From NCBI RefSeq assembly GCF_036785885.1, contig NC_092310.1, forward strand, positions 3,162,001-3,226,000: a stretch of 64,000 bases of DNA, in the 5' to 3' direction. Position 1 is the stretch's first letter, and the number at the start of each line of letters is the position of its first letter. The position numbers and the translations under genes were made by a program. The stretch comes from Coffea arabica. Taxonomy: Eukaryota > Streptophyta > Magnoliopsida > Gentianales > Rubiaceae. Below, piece after piece: positions 48,740-60,223 of the stretch. Below the pieces are notes generated by a model. That model was not told where the DNA came from, did no database searches, and was given only the letters and a program-made list of their open reading frames with translations.

Positions 48740-50715
48740 GTTCTCACTTTTAACGGCTTTAGCTTTTGTATGATTAAGCAAATCAGTGTTAAGTGAATGT
48801 GAAATAGGTAAACAGATTAAATAAATGAAACATCAGACTAAAAAATAATATCAATTCCACAACCTCAGAGGATTATAGAGTAATTTGTTTCTTTGTTTCC
48901 TAGCTTAATTAATGATTGGGTTGTGAAATTGATGTATAGTCGCTAATGAACTTAGAGCACATCAAAGCCTTAGAAACTTACCATACTTGCCTCTTTTGAT
49001 CGTTTGCAAGCCTTTGTAGACATCTCCTTCCTTTTCTTCTTCTTCCTAAGTGCTATCATCTTTCTCTTCCATCTTATAGTTAGAATCCTTGTCCATTTCA
49101 GTTGCATCAGAGCAGCTTTCCTCCTCTTTATCTTCATTAGTTTCTTTCTCCTCTTTCTCTACTTCTTCTTCTTCTTTTTCAACCTTGTTAGCGTCATTTT
49201 CTGCCTCCTCTTCTTCTTCTTTTCCAAACTCATTAGATTTCCCTTCTTCGTCCCATTCTTCTTTCACCTCATCATCTTCTTCAAACCCCTTAGTTTCCTC
49301 CTCCTCTTCCTTTACTTTAAAAGCTCCAACTCCTTTCTTTTCACAAGCATTGTGGCCAAGTAATATTACATCATAAACACAATTGCCATCATATTGAAAA
49401 ACTAAAAAATCTCCAAGTTCCACAGTATTGTCCTTACCAAATTCAGCCCAGCCGTTGAGGAAAAAGAAGTCATCTTCAATTCTTCCCACCTAAACATGCC
49501 ACTTATTTCCATATCAATCTCTTATGTATGTACTTGGAGATAGCTTTCATTTCATATACGATGTAAATGCTGATGGGATTTTCTGCCAAGTGAAAAATGG
49601 CTCAATGTATAGCAAGAATGTAAACGAATCTACTTCAAAAAGTGCATATCTACACATCTCGTGCATCATTAGTATTGAATTGATTGTTACTAGTTTTTGC
49701 TTAAGATGATCTTGTAATTGTCAAATAGAAACAAGCAAATAGATCATCAGATGGTAAAAATATCGAAGTCTTTAGAAGGAAACCGATAAGTAAATAAACA
49801 ATGGATCGGAAGATTTGCAAATTGCAACTAGTTTTTCATCAAGAGAATCTACAACAGCCTCACTTCAACTTATCAACCATGCATCCATCACTGCGAATCA
49901 TTTGATTTTTTTAGCTATCCCATCTCTAGACAACCCCCATCGAATACCAAAATTTCTCCACCTTCCTGTCTTGGGTATCAGTAAGCCACCTTATCACCTC
50001 ATATAAACAAAATTCAGCTGCCTCAAGTTTGTCAGATCTCCAGTCTACTTTGGCCTATTGGCACTTGGAAGGTTAAAATCCAGGAGTTTTAGATCATAAT
50101 GAAATTCTTAAGATATTGATATATAAGTAAAACTCAATCATTTGATGATCAGATCACAATTCTTAAGAAGAAAAAGTTGATCATAGGATCTAGTAGACTA
50201 TATCATCAAGAATCTATAATATGAGTCACATCTGAACTCATCAAACATGTATCTTTACCAAACACCAATCAAAATGTTTTCTATATCACATAGTCCACAC
50301 CCCAACTATAAAATACAACAAGAATGAAAATTTAAAAAAAATTAAAAAGAGAGAGAATGCTAGCAATTACCATTCTTTCTCTAGATCTATCAAGGATGAA
50401 ATTTTTGAAAAAGGCACGAAGTCTTTCACCGTCATGTAGGTTGTTGGTCTTCAACCCTGATTCTACTGGATATCAGTTCAATGGTATACACTCAATCGTC
50501 CAATAGTCTGCAACTCTACTTACTATCAATCTTCTAATATAGGAGGTTTCTGTTGAACAAATCAGTAGAAGATCGACCTGACATGGACGGTGGTTGCTGA
50601 AGCCAACTCCTCTAATACTAGCTCTTCTTGGTAAGTTTTGGATGGCAGGGTGAGAAATTGAGGTAGATAACAAAGTTCTAAAAAATGAATTTGTTGTCAC
50701 ATTTAAGCTTCAAAA

Positions 50716-51168
50716 TAGGGGTAATATCAAGTCGAGTCAAACTCGAGTATCACCATACTCAGAGCTCGAACTCGATGTCTAGTAGTAGTACTCGGACTCG
50801 AACTCAAGTGAGTTGTTGGAACAAAGTTTGAGCTCGGCTAGACGTAATACTTGAAAGGCTCGAATTCGACCCGATAGAGCTTGAGAAGTTGGCGATCTTG
50901 ATATCAAGCTCGAGTCGTAAATATTGCAAATAATCAGCCTAAAAAGCTAATTTAGTTATTTATAATGTATTAATTAAATATTGCATCGAATGCTCAATAG
51001 AGTTTCATGAACTCTTGAGTATATGATATACATACTCGATCTTGACTCGAAACCTCAATCGAGTAGCTCGAGCTCGACTCGAACTCAGCATTGATTAAGC
51101 TCCAATCAAGCAGTTGACTGAGCTAGTTGTGAGTTCAAGCCAAGCTGCTCGATTGAATTGCACCCCTA
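50716..51168. mobile_element. hAT-like non-autonomous element with 8-bp target duplication
   Basis: The left end TAGGGGTAATATCAAGTCGA and right end TCGATTGAATTGCACCCCTA are inverted. The flanks CTTCAAAA (50708-50715) and CTTCAGAA (51169-51176) match 7 of 8. The interior is dense in ACTCGA and GCTCGA repeats, resembling subterminal binding sites. It lies just upstream of the REM-type locus. Confidence 0.75.
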
Positions 51169-51199
51169 CTTCAGAATATTAGAGGCTTCATTATTGATA

Positions 51200-51494
51200 G
51201 GGCAAAATACACTTTATCTCCCTGTGGTTCAACGATTTTGTACATAACCCCTTATAGTTTCAAAAATCATATATAATCCCTTCATAATTTGGATTAAAGT
51301 ATCAAAATGATGGAAATGATTATTTGTAACCCATGAAAAATGTCAAAATTACCCTTATTTAAAAACTAAATAGCTGAAATGACCAAAATATATAAATATA
51401 ATATGCATAACACTCTAACCGCGTATGGTTTTATATTTTACTATATAACTCTCTTATGGTTTAGTGGTTTACCATACAACTCTCTTATGATTTT

Positions 51495-51540
<46 letters not shown>

Positions 51541-51717
51541 CCCTATGGTTAATAAATAATTTTCAAATTTACATAGGGGTATTTTTGATATTTTAGTTGT
51601 CTCTTTTATCATTTTCACACTTTAATCTAAACTATGAGGGGATGTATAGCTTTTAAAAATATAGGGAAGTTATGTGAAAAAGTTCTAAACCAAAGGGAAG
51701 TAAAGTATATTTTGCCC
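51200..51717. mobile_element. MULE-like element with GGGCAAAATAC termini
   Basis: The left end GGGCAAAATACACTTTATCT is inverted relative to the right end AGTAAAGTATATTTTGCCC. Flanks TTATTGATA (51191-51199) and TTACTGATA (51718-51726) match 8 of 9. It is 518 bp long, non-coding, and contains a TA microsatellite at about 51497-51539. Confidence 0.75.
51497..51539. repeat. TA microsatellite
   Basis: About 21 TA units inside the MULE-like element. Confidence 0.95.
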
Positions 51718-51778
51718 TTACTGATATCTTTTAGTCCCAGGAACTTGATGTCCATGCTTTTGTCTTGGATATCAATCA

Positions 51779-52312
51779 AGTGTAAGAATTCAACTGAGAA
51801 ATGGTAGGTTCATGTTGAATTTATTCATGATTGCTAGTTTTAGCTAATGTACCAAGTCAATCTAGGACTGATCAAAGAGATGATCCCCTCTAGATCTCAT
51901 ACCTTTTCTGGAACTCCTTGTATGGGTGTTTGATGGGGAATTTCGGTGGTCCTAGACAACATTTCTCAAGACAATCCAGGGCTAAACTTGAAATTTGAGA
52001 GGATTAATTTCTGAATTTTCAGGTGAATTGTTAATCCTTGGTTGAACAACGACATGCAATACTTATAAATGGCTAGAGACAGGTTGGTTTCGTTCATAAT
52101 ATATTCACTATATAAATGTAGGCAAAAACTTCCGACCAACACACACACATATTGGTGTTGTATAGTACTCAAAAGTGATTTTTCTGGTTACTACGTTATT
52201 ACCCTTTTAGGCTTTTTGAAGTATAAAGTTTTAATAGCAAATGTTTAAGAAGTAAATTTTCGTCAATATTCAGGTCTCATTGGGATATTGTTAAATGGTT
52301 ACTGTGCTGCGA
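51779..52312. repeat. Dispersed duplicate, copy A (pairs with 60224-61475)
   Basis: Collinear with the second copy over its full length: TTGATTGCTAGTTTTA, ACCAAGTCAATCTAGGACT, CACTATATAAATGTAGGCAA, ACTCAAAAGTGATTTTT, TTTAAGAAGTAAATTTTC. It contains a TATA-like CTATATAAATG and reads like a promoter or gene flank, but no attached coding region is recognised. This copy lacks the insertion seen in the other. Confidence 0.8.
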
Positions 52313-52819
52313 AAAAAAAATAGAGAGAGAGCAACTTTTGATGAACAAAAGAGTTGATGAAAAGGTTACTTGATCCCGTAAATAAGGCATGGAGATTTGA
52401 AACTTTAAACAGCAAACTCTTTTTGTATTTTAATGCTGAAATGAGAATGAAAAATTACTAGATAGTTTTCATTTTAAACTATCAAATGAAATTATTTGAT
52501 GGTTGATTACAAAAAAAAAAAAAAAGAACAAAATTATATGATGGTGTGCTAGAACTTTCATGAAAATATGATGCTGCTTACCCAAAAATCACTTTGTACT
52601 ACAATTTATATTATGAATAAGATATGTGATGTTGCAAGTGAAGTAACATTTTATTACTATTACGTACTTAAATAGTGGCATCATCACTCATAGATACTCG
52701 AATCCACCTATATAAATATAGGAAAAATGCCTATTATATTGACTTGCCAAAATATTTGTTTGAATAATTACAACATTGAGGAGATAATTGCATTAAAAGA
52801 TCCAGAGGTTCTAAACAAT

Positions 52820-53035
52820 TAAACATAAATCAATCTTGAAATGCAGATTGTTATCCAGATCCGAACATAAATAGACATTTGCAAATTTGTTAGGTTCTTT
52901 CAATAACAAATTAAAGTAAACTCCTCCGACAAACAACCTTTTATTTTCTCCTTTGTACATTACAACAAACAGAAGAACAACCCCCATACTCAATAACCAT
53001 CAAGGCAAACCAAACAATAGCACACCACATACTTT
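52820..53035 (-). pseudogene. Relic 3' flank of a DUF716-family gene
   Basis: On the minus strand this matches the 3' flank of the plus-strand DUF716 gene (24926-25050): TTGTTTGGTTTGCCTTGATG, then TTTGTT.TAATGTA.AAAGGAGA. The orientation implies a minus-strand gene copy whose coding part is gone. The sequence beyond 53040 is a different repeat. Confidence 0.7.
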
Positions 53036-53187
53036 TGAGTTGATTTATTCAACATTTCTTGTATATGCTAACTCAAGTGTTCAAGATTCGTTTGAATCTT
53101 ACTACTAAGAATTGATCGTGTATTATCATTGTGTTTTTTTTGGAAGACGTTTGTATAACTCTTCTGTTAGTACGCTTCCGTGTCACT

Positions 53188-54463
53188 AAGCAAGAATGTC
53201 TATGTCATTAGTAACGCACGCGTCTAAAACTCGTCTCTCTTCCTTCTCTCTATGACACTTCTAATCAAAATCTTCTTTATCTCTCCCATGGGAGAGAGAT
53301 CAAATCTAGTCTTTTCCCTTGAGAGGAAGTACTCTTTATAGTTTTTAATTTGTCTTATTTAAATAAATTCTCTCCTAAGATTTCCTAATGGGAGATTCTT
53401 CTCTCCTAAGATCTCCTAGTGAGAGTTTCTTTTTTTTTTTTTTTTTTTTTAGATTGTTCTAGTGAGAGTTTTATTCTCTTGTGAGAGGTTTTTAGGTTTT
53501 ATCTTTGTGAAATTTGAGATTTTGTAAATTTAGAATCTAGTTTCTTAGATCTAAAATTTCTCCATTATTGTCAGTAGGCATGCACTGATGTATTGGGTTA
53601 GAGTGATTCATTCGGATAGAAGATATATAAGAGCATTAATGTTATCTTTATTTCTGTTGTTTATTTAGATCTATTATATCTATTAATTTCATATCTATAT
53701 GTATTGGTGTCATATTTGTTTGATGTATTTTTTGTTATTAGTGCAGATTTGTTTAAATAAAATGATCTTTTCTATAAAAAAAAAAAAAGCAAGAATGTCC
53801 ACATACAGTCAAGCCCACATACAGTGAAGGAAGTCTTTTCTCTTCCTTCTTTCTATAACTTTTCTAATCAAAATCTTCTTTATCTCTCCCATGGAAGAGA
53901 GACCAAATCTAGTCTTTTTCCATGGGGGGAAGTACACTTTATAGTTTTTAATTTGTCTTATTTAAATAAATTCTCTCCTAAAATTTCCTAATGAGAGACT
54001 CTTCTTTTCTAAGATCTCTTAGTGGGAGTTTCTTTTTTTTTTTAGATTGTTCTAGTGAGAGTTTTATTCTCTTCTGGATTTTTTTCTTGTGAGAGTTTTT
54101 TAGGTTTTATCTTTGTGAAATTTGAGATTTTGTAAATCTAAAATCTAGTTTCTCAGATCTGCAATTTCTCCATTATTGTCAAATCTTAATTTCTTTTTGG
54201 ATTTGAACTAGTTTTAATCAAATCTGATTGTCAGCAGGCATGCACTGATGTATTGGGTTAGAGTGATTCATTCGGATGGAAGATATATAGGAGCATTAAT
54301 GTTATTTTTATTTCTATTATTTTTTTAGATATGTTATATCTATTAATTTCAGATTTATATGTATCAGTGTCATGTTTGTTTGATGTATTTTTTGTCATTA
54401 GTGTAGATTTATTTGAATGAAATGATCTTTTCTATATATATAAAAAAAAAAGCAAGAATGTCC
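53188..54463 (+). repeat. Two tandem poly(A)-tailed retroposon-like units
   Basis: Unit 1 (about 53201-53788) and unit 2 (about 53801-54451) are close copies. Both share CTTTATCTCTCCCATGG, GGCATGCACTGATGTATTGG and AATGATCTTTTCTATA, and each ends in an A-run. The string GCAAGAATGTC occurs before unit 1 (53190-53200), between the units (53789-53799) and after unit 2 (54452-54462). The copy between the units and the last copy are similar for about 28 bp. An A-tail plus direct repeats suits LINE-type retroposition. No ORF is recognisable, and tandem duplication is the alternative. Confidence 0.65.
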
Positions 54464-55252
54464 ATATACAGTCAAGCCCCATTCCAATGCTAAACCCCAA
54501 TTTCACATATGTGTTTGGATTGAGAGATTTGACTAAGGATTTAAAATCCTCTCAAATCCCTCTAGTTGTTTATATTATTTAGGAGATACTTGAATTTATA
54601 ATTTACAAATTGTTCTATTATTTAAAATATATTTTAATAGTTGGTGTATTAAAAATTCAAATGCCTATCAAGTAATCTAAATAATTAGAACGATTTAGAT
54701 GAATTTCAAATCCTTTGTTAAAATTTTCAAACCAAATGAAACTTGTTGAATTCAAAACGTTATTTCTTGCACCTCCGGACACTCCTCCACGATTGAGAAG
54801 CATATCAACTTACAACTTTTACACATCAAATATCACAGGTCATTTCTCGCACGATTTATCAAATAAACGGAAATAGGAACGCCAATGCTGGAAGGATTAA
54901 GGAAGATCATACCTGAGATGTAATGCATTCTACCAATGAGAAAAATAGGACAGTCATTTGCAACATTTAGGATTTAAAGATAGAGTTAGCAATAAACCTA
55001 GCAGCAAAAGATCAAGAGGTACCATGCGTTGAACAAATTGATCATAAAGTACAGAATCCATATTCGGATTACAAACTTCTGAATAATTTTTATCCTATAA
55101 ATCACTTTATATTTTCTCCATTGAACATTACAACCAATTCAACCCCGCACTAAATGCCATCAAGGCAAACCAGACAATATCACACTAATACGAACCTTTT
55201 CTCCTTCCTTATTCACTTTTTGGTCCTTGAAAGTCTGACACGATGTGGTTCA
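54464..55252. other. 3' flank of the minus-strand DUF716 gene
   Basis: Contains the predicted 3' UTR (about 55050-55252) and the segment shared with 21597-21733. About 54508-54745 may be an old MITE: GTGTTTGGATTGAGAGA near one end and TTTTCAAACCAAATGAAAC near the other are loosely inverted. No gene is seen. Confidence 0.45.
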
Positions 55253-56140
55253 TTAAGCCAACATTGCTATAGGCTCGTTAAAAGAAGAGACTTTGATCCT
55301 TTTCTGAGTCTCATCCTCCAGTGTTGTTAAAGATTGATACTCAACTTTTCCAGCTAACATTTTGTTTAATCCCAAATAAAGACACACACCAAAAACTATA
55401 ACACCAATTAAGTACCAGCAAAACTGAATGTTCACTAATGATTTAGCCCTTTCAAGGGCTTCATCATCTTGGCAACTGACAATACTGTGCCCATCTACCG
55501 AGTTTATAAAGCAGCCTTTGGGAATATACTCTGGTGTGTAAAGCATGATTCCCATGACCATCATCCAAACTCCTTGAAACAAGATGCTCAGAGACCTTGC
55601 GAAGTTATTCAAGAAACTCTTTGGATAACCTATGCCTAAAAGGGTAGTGAAAAATGAGACAAGTATGACAATTTGGTGAAACCAGTGGTATTGGCCTTCC
55701 ACACCCATGTGATCGGTAGAGTGGAAATGGAAGAGGAGAAATTGTTGGGCAAAAGCAATGGCTCCTAGCATTAGAGTTAGGCCATATTGAGCTGGGGGCT
55801 GAATTTTGTCAAGAATGAAGGAGAAAAGTGCATAGATAAAGAGAGACAGGGCTATGTTTGTGTGCTCAAAGTTGCGAAGATGGTGCGATGGGATGGTGCC
55901 ATCAGGATCCAGTGGTTGGTGCCTGGCAGGACCAACGAAGAGTTCCATAAATATATAGGCAACGCAGCCTCCCATCAGGAAGAAAAGCTCTACGTACCTG
56001 ATTTTTGAAGTTGGAAACCATGGCAAAGATATGTAGGATTTTGGATGGAGAAAGTGAAGCCTCATATGGTTAACCAAATGCCAAAGCCCGATCAGAAAGA
56101 AGCCAATTCCAGGGATCACATGCCCCACCAAACTGCCCAT
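55253..56140 (-). CDS. DUF716/TMEM45-family multi-span membrane protein (paralogue)
   Basis: This is a single exon of 295 codons from ATG 56140 (MGSLVGHVIPGIGFFLIG). The layout is the same as in the gene at 24013: about seven hydrophobic segments and the signatures FLHPKSYISLPWFPTSK, HQPLDPDGTIPSHHLRNFEH and STDHMGVEGQYHWFHQIVI. The C-terminus differs: it lacks the Asp run and ends NEPIAMLA, because its stop precedes the region homologous to the other gene's last codons. The family role is unproven. A TATA-like CTATATATAG lies at 56283-56292, about 145 bp upstream. Both genes look intact. Confidence 0.92.
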   Translation of the reverse strand: MGSLVGHVIPGIGFFLIGLWHLVNHMRLHFLHPKSYISLPWFPTSKIRYVELFFLMGGCVAYIFMELFVGPARHQPLDPDGTIPSHHLRNFEHTNIALSLFIYALFSFILDKIQPPAQYGLTLMLGAIAFAQQFLLFHFHSTDHMGVEGQYHWFHQIVILVSFFTTLLGIGYPKSFLNNFARSLSILFQGVWMMVMGIMLYTPEYIPKGCFINSVDGHSIVSCQDDEALERAKSLVNIQFCWYLIGVIVFGVCLYLGLNKMLAGKVEYQSLTTLEDETQKRIKVSSFNEPIAMLA

Positions 56141-56282
56141 AGCTAGTGCCTTGTCTTGTGTTTTTCTTGCTTAATTGCTCCCTTGGTTTGTATGTTTTGT
56201 TTTAGGAAATGCGGTGGAAGGAGGTGAATGGAAACCAGATTTCAATGTATTCAAAGTGTGCTTATTGTACTACATTAGGAGC

Positions 56283-56292
56283 CTATATATAG
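56283..56292 (-). promoter_or_regulatory. Likely TATA box of the minus-strand DUF716 gene
   Basis: CTATATATAG, self-complementary, about 145 bp before the start codon, a usual plant spacing for a short 5' UTR. Confidence 0.5.
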
Positions 56293-56310
56293 GGTAAAAT
56301 ACAAAGAGTA

Positions 56311-56453
56311 AATCTTATATACACTGACAGTGTATACATTATCACCGTTGGATCAATAACATATGTGTAAAAGTTGAATTTCAAATTCAAATTTTGCACA
56401 TTTATCATTCATCTAACGCTGACGGTATATACACTGTCAGTGTAGGAAAGATT
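56311..56453. mobile_element. Short MITE with TACACTGACAGTGTATA-type ends
   Basis: The left arm AATCTTATATACACTGACAG and right arm CACTGTCAGTGTAGGAAAGA are inverted. A second inverted pair, CACCGTTGGAT and ATCTAACGCTG, lies inside. Total is about 143 bp. It sits just upstream of the TATA box of the DUF716 gene. Confidence 0.6.
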
Positions 56454-59400
56454 AATTCAATTACAAAATGAAAATAAGAAAAATAAGCAATACAAGGAAC
56501 CTCTTGCTAATTGAGACAATCAACTCAAATTTACAAAATCAAATCAAATCAAGTATTTATAATTTGTACGTAAGGTTTTTTTATTTTATTGTCCAACGGC
56601 ACAAGATAAGTGGTCTAGTATCACTCCTTCCAGTAAAGAGCATTTCTTTTTCATGCTTATCTTGTGCCTACACACAATGAAAAAGGGAAAAAAAAGAAAA
56701 GAAAAGAAAAGAAAAGGTATATATAAGCAGATATTTTATGGTAAAAAATCTGATCATTTGTTGGTTTCTTGTTTTAATGTTGTCCAATTAGTTTAGCGTA
56801 GGGGTTGACAGAATAAAAGACAAGTTGAAACTATGAAACGGAACAAAACTATACACAAACATCAATGAATGAGGAAGAACAACAAATAGTTCAATTACTC
56901 TACTAGCTAATGGTAAGAAAGCTAGATATTTTAAATAGTTTTTTTAGCTAATTGGAGTATTATCAGTCTGAGAATTTAATTACGAAAGGGAATAATCTAG
57001 TTCAAGGAATAAGCAAATTCAGTGATCAAACGAAACGTTGTTGTTGGGCTCTTTGTTGATGTATTAAGTTCAAGACACGTTTGAAACCTTTTAGGATTTG
57101 CTAATTTTTCTCGAAATATTGTCTTAGCCAAAATGCCCAAGTGGATTTCTTAATAGTTACCGACTTTCCATTTTTTAAGTATATATAATTTGTTTTGGTT
57201 GGTATGAATGCAAAATCAAGTTATCCATCATACTCAAACAAATAACTATCACCCTTAAGTAGGATGACGTATGAGATGTCTTTCAATATTCGGAATTAGA
57301 AATTAGAAATGTTGTTTAAGAGTTTTGGCTCAGCCACTGTGAATGAAGTATCCTTGACAAAATTGAATATTGAGTAGCAAAGTAATTAAGACTACTAAGG
57401 ATGGTTGAAGGGTGAATTCAAACTTTCATTGCAAAAGTTTATGCTAATTTTCAGTTTACATCTTGAAAATCTATTTGAAACTTTTTGCACCGTAAATTAT
57501 TTCACTTTGGAACAAAAACTACACACAAAAGCTAATGAGATGACACGTTTGATTTGCTAACTCCATTTCTCATTGACCAATGTAAAAGTGAGTAAAAGTT
57601 TAGGATGAAAAGTCGAACAAATTAAAGTTCTTTGTGCGAAATGTTCAAAATTTAAATTTCAGGTACAAAATGAGAGTTAGTGACAGGGTCGAGTTTGTGC
57701 AATAATAAATACTTACTCAAATAAAATACAGATTTTTGTATATAATCGTGAGCAGGGTCGAATCTATAGGGATTGGAAAAAATTCGTTTCTTATAGAGTT
57801 TAGAGTATGGGGAATTTTTATAAAAATGGAAACAATTAAACAACTCAAATAAAATAAATAAATAAAAATTAAATGACAAGTTATTAAAATTAGAACAATA
57901 ATGGATAGACTCTGGCCGAGAAATAACTTCGGAAATGATTCACTCAATTTATCATTAATGCAATAATAATTTCACTTATTAACTGATAAATAAGTTATAA
58001 TTGCCAAACAATTGATAACAATCAACTTCTCCTTACTGTATTGATGGTTAACGTATGACCATTAATCACTTCCCTAATCAAAAAATAACCCTAAGTACAA
58101 CGTTACAATTCAATTTCTTAATTACCTTAAGAATTAGAGAAGCCCTATTCTAACCAAATAACACGCTACAAGGGTTATCTTAAATTAGCATATATGTCTG
58201 CCTAACACAAACTCGATCATGCCAATTACCACCAATTTAAAGCAATTAAATAATTACGAATTTAATTATTCTAATTGATTTTAGATTATTAAATTGCATT
58301 AAATATCGAGCGCTCTTGATATTCAAATAAAACAATAACCATAAAAAATTAAATCAAAGAACATACGAATATCAGTAAAATAATAGAAATAAATATAATC
58401 AATTCGATTTCACAATTTTAGATAAACCAAATCCTCTATTGTTTTTAACTAGAATGAGAAGCTTAGTTCATCTTTATTGAAGAAATCGCGGGCAAAATAG
58501 TTGAATTGATCACCAAGGCCATTCTTCGATTATTAGATGACTGAAGAGTAGGAGGAAAAACGAAGGAAACGTTGTTCTCGTTTCTTCCTACCAGAAAAAC
58601 CAATAGTCCCCCCGTTAATCTGGCTTTTCACCCAAGAAAAGAATGACTGTTGCTTCGTTTCCTATCTCTACTGAAACTACTACAACTTATCCAACCAAAG
58701 TTCAAATCCCAATAAGCCAACATGTCATTTTTCAAAAAGTCCTACAAAATAGCCTAGACCAGTATTCAACAAAAGTAGGAGGCTATCCATTCGGTGGAGT
58801 ATCCGACTTTCACTTCTTCAATTTAAAACGAGAGATCACGCGCCAAATCCCAATTTTTCAGACGTGCAAAGTTTAAGTTTTGACATGCTTACGTCAAACA
58901 GCATAAAAGTCTAGTGAAAATCACGTCCTTTTTTGCTCCAAATCCCTGTGACCAATGCCAATTACGAAAAATAAGTAGAGTTTACCAATTAACATAATAT
59001 TTGGTAAAATAAAAGAGGGAAACAATAATAAAATTAATAACAAAATGTAACCTATCAGTTAGTGCAAAATTTCTGGGTGCAAACTAGAATTAATGTTTAA
59101 TAGCAACTTTCTTGTTTACAAATATGCATGTCAATTTTTTTTTTGGTAGTTAGCAGTTGAACATCAATAATTCTCCTTAGATTCATGAGTATATGCATAT
59201 CACAACGAATAATTACATCCAATCCAACCCCTTTTATGGCAATTTTGTCTTCCGGGTTTTGCTCAGTTATTTGTTTAAAACGTTTGGGCAATCTATTTTT
59301 AGAACAACTATCATGTCTTGATATGTTATCTGAAAACAATACAGTGCACACTTTTTTTTGAGCATTTGTCTGTCTTAATTCCTTTTTAATTTTTTTTGGG

Positions 59401-60223
59401 GACAGATTGCCCATCTTATTTCATCACTAATTTTAGTTACACATGCACAACCCACTTCAGCCAAATGTTCGAATTTGTACGTTTGTCTTGGTTTTGTTTG
59501 TGGTTGAGTTGCTACAAAATTAAATCTTAACCAACCCAGAGCAGCTCATAAATAAATTTGACTAAGATGGCTTCGATAATTCACTCTCTTAATTAAGTAA
59601 TCACAAGCGAGTGCTCCCGATTTTCATTTTGGTTTAGAAATCGTTTTTGTTAATAATTGATTTAGTGGGATATTCAGCTTAATTAGTGTTTAGGAGAAGT
59701 TTTTCCTCTTTTGCCAAGAAGAATGTGTATTGCTTTGAAATGTATTTTCCACTTTGTTTCTTTCTTAAAAGTAATATTTCCCACTTGTCTTAGCAAAATT
59801 AAGACCATAGATGTCCAATTCTTGTAAATCACATTTGACATCAGGAACTTACGTATCATGAATGTTAAGAAACATAAGTTTTTCAGGATCATCTTGTCAG
59901 AATCATGTTCTACAATTTTCCCTTCTAATATTCTCAACTACGCCCTCTTAAAATTATCCATTACATGATCAATTGTCCAACATTTTTTTTTAAAGTTTTT
60001 GAGGCTGTATCCCATGGTTATTTTTGAACCATACTAACACCAAAATATTACAGCATGCACATAACATGGGTTTTTGTTTTTCCGGATGTGAATTTACAAC
60101 AGAAATTGTGATTGATACATACACCATATATAGAAAGAAACATAATACTCCAGTGTTCCCAATAAACTTAGGCTTTGCAAGTTTAGGATGTAGTCGAGCT
60201 TACTGTATTTCTTGGTTGTTGTT
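56454..60223. other. AT-rich intergenic DNA, probably old repeats
   Basis: No gene is recognised. About 57670-58640 has the look of a decayed repeat: GACAGGGTCGAGTTTG and GAGCAGGGTCGAATCTATAG occur about 70 bp apart. I cannot assign it. Short ORFs at 58643-58876, 59097-59414 and 59683-59937 show no motif. Confidence 0.4.

Larger units (their letters stand above)
42212..50435 (-). pseudogene. Broken REM-type B3-domain gene, possibly two fused tandem copies
   Basis: Read on the minus strand. Exon 1 (50371-50435) ends in KNFILDRSRERM. The next exon (about 49575 down to 48982) holds a first B3 domain (KIPSAFTSYMK to FLNGWAEFGKDN and LGDFLVFQYDGN) and an acidic linker. After the copia element come an acidic exon (42966-43291), exon 42590-42732 (PKNPYFVTKLKAKRIDEL) and exon 42212-42469 with the rest of a second, undamaged B3 domain (YVPIDVVRDHNLTLP, WASLCRIN). 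Lesions: in-frame stops at 49547-49549, 49514-49516, 49490-49492 and 49046-49048; an apparent one-base loss in a T5 run of exon 1; a splice acceptor changed from CAG to CAA near 48762; and the copia insertion. B3 REM proteins are plant DNA-binding factors. This locus cannot encode one in full, though the 3' B3 part might be transcribed. Confidence 0.8.

Noticed and set aside
49004..49363. Phe/Leu-rich plus-strand ORF that looks like a membrane protein
   Set aside because: It is another antisense shadow of the GAA/GAG-rich acidic linker.
49089..49376. Ser-rich plus-strand ORF opposite the REM linker
   Set aside because: It is the mirror of the Glu-rich coding strand of the REM-type exon and shows no independent gene signature.
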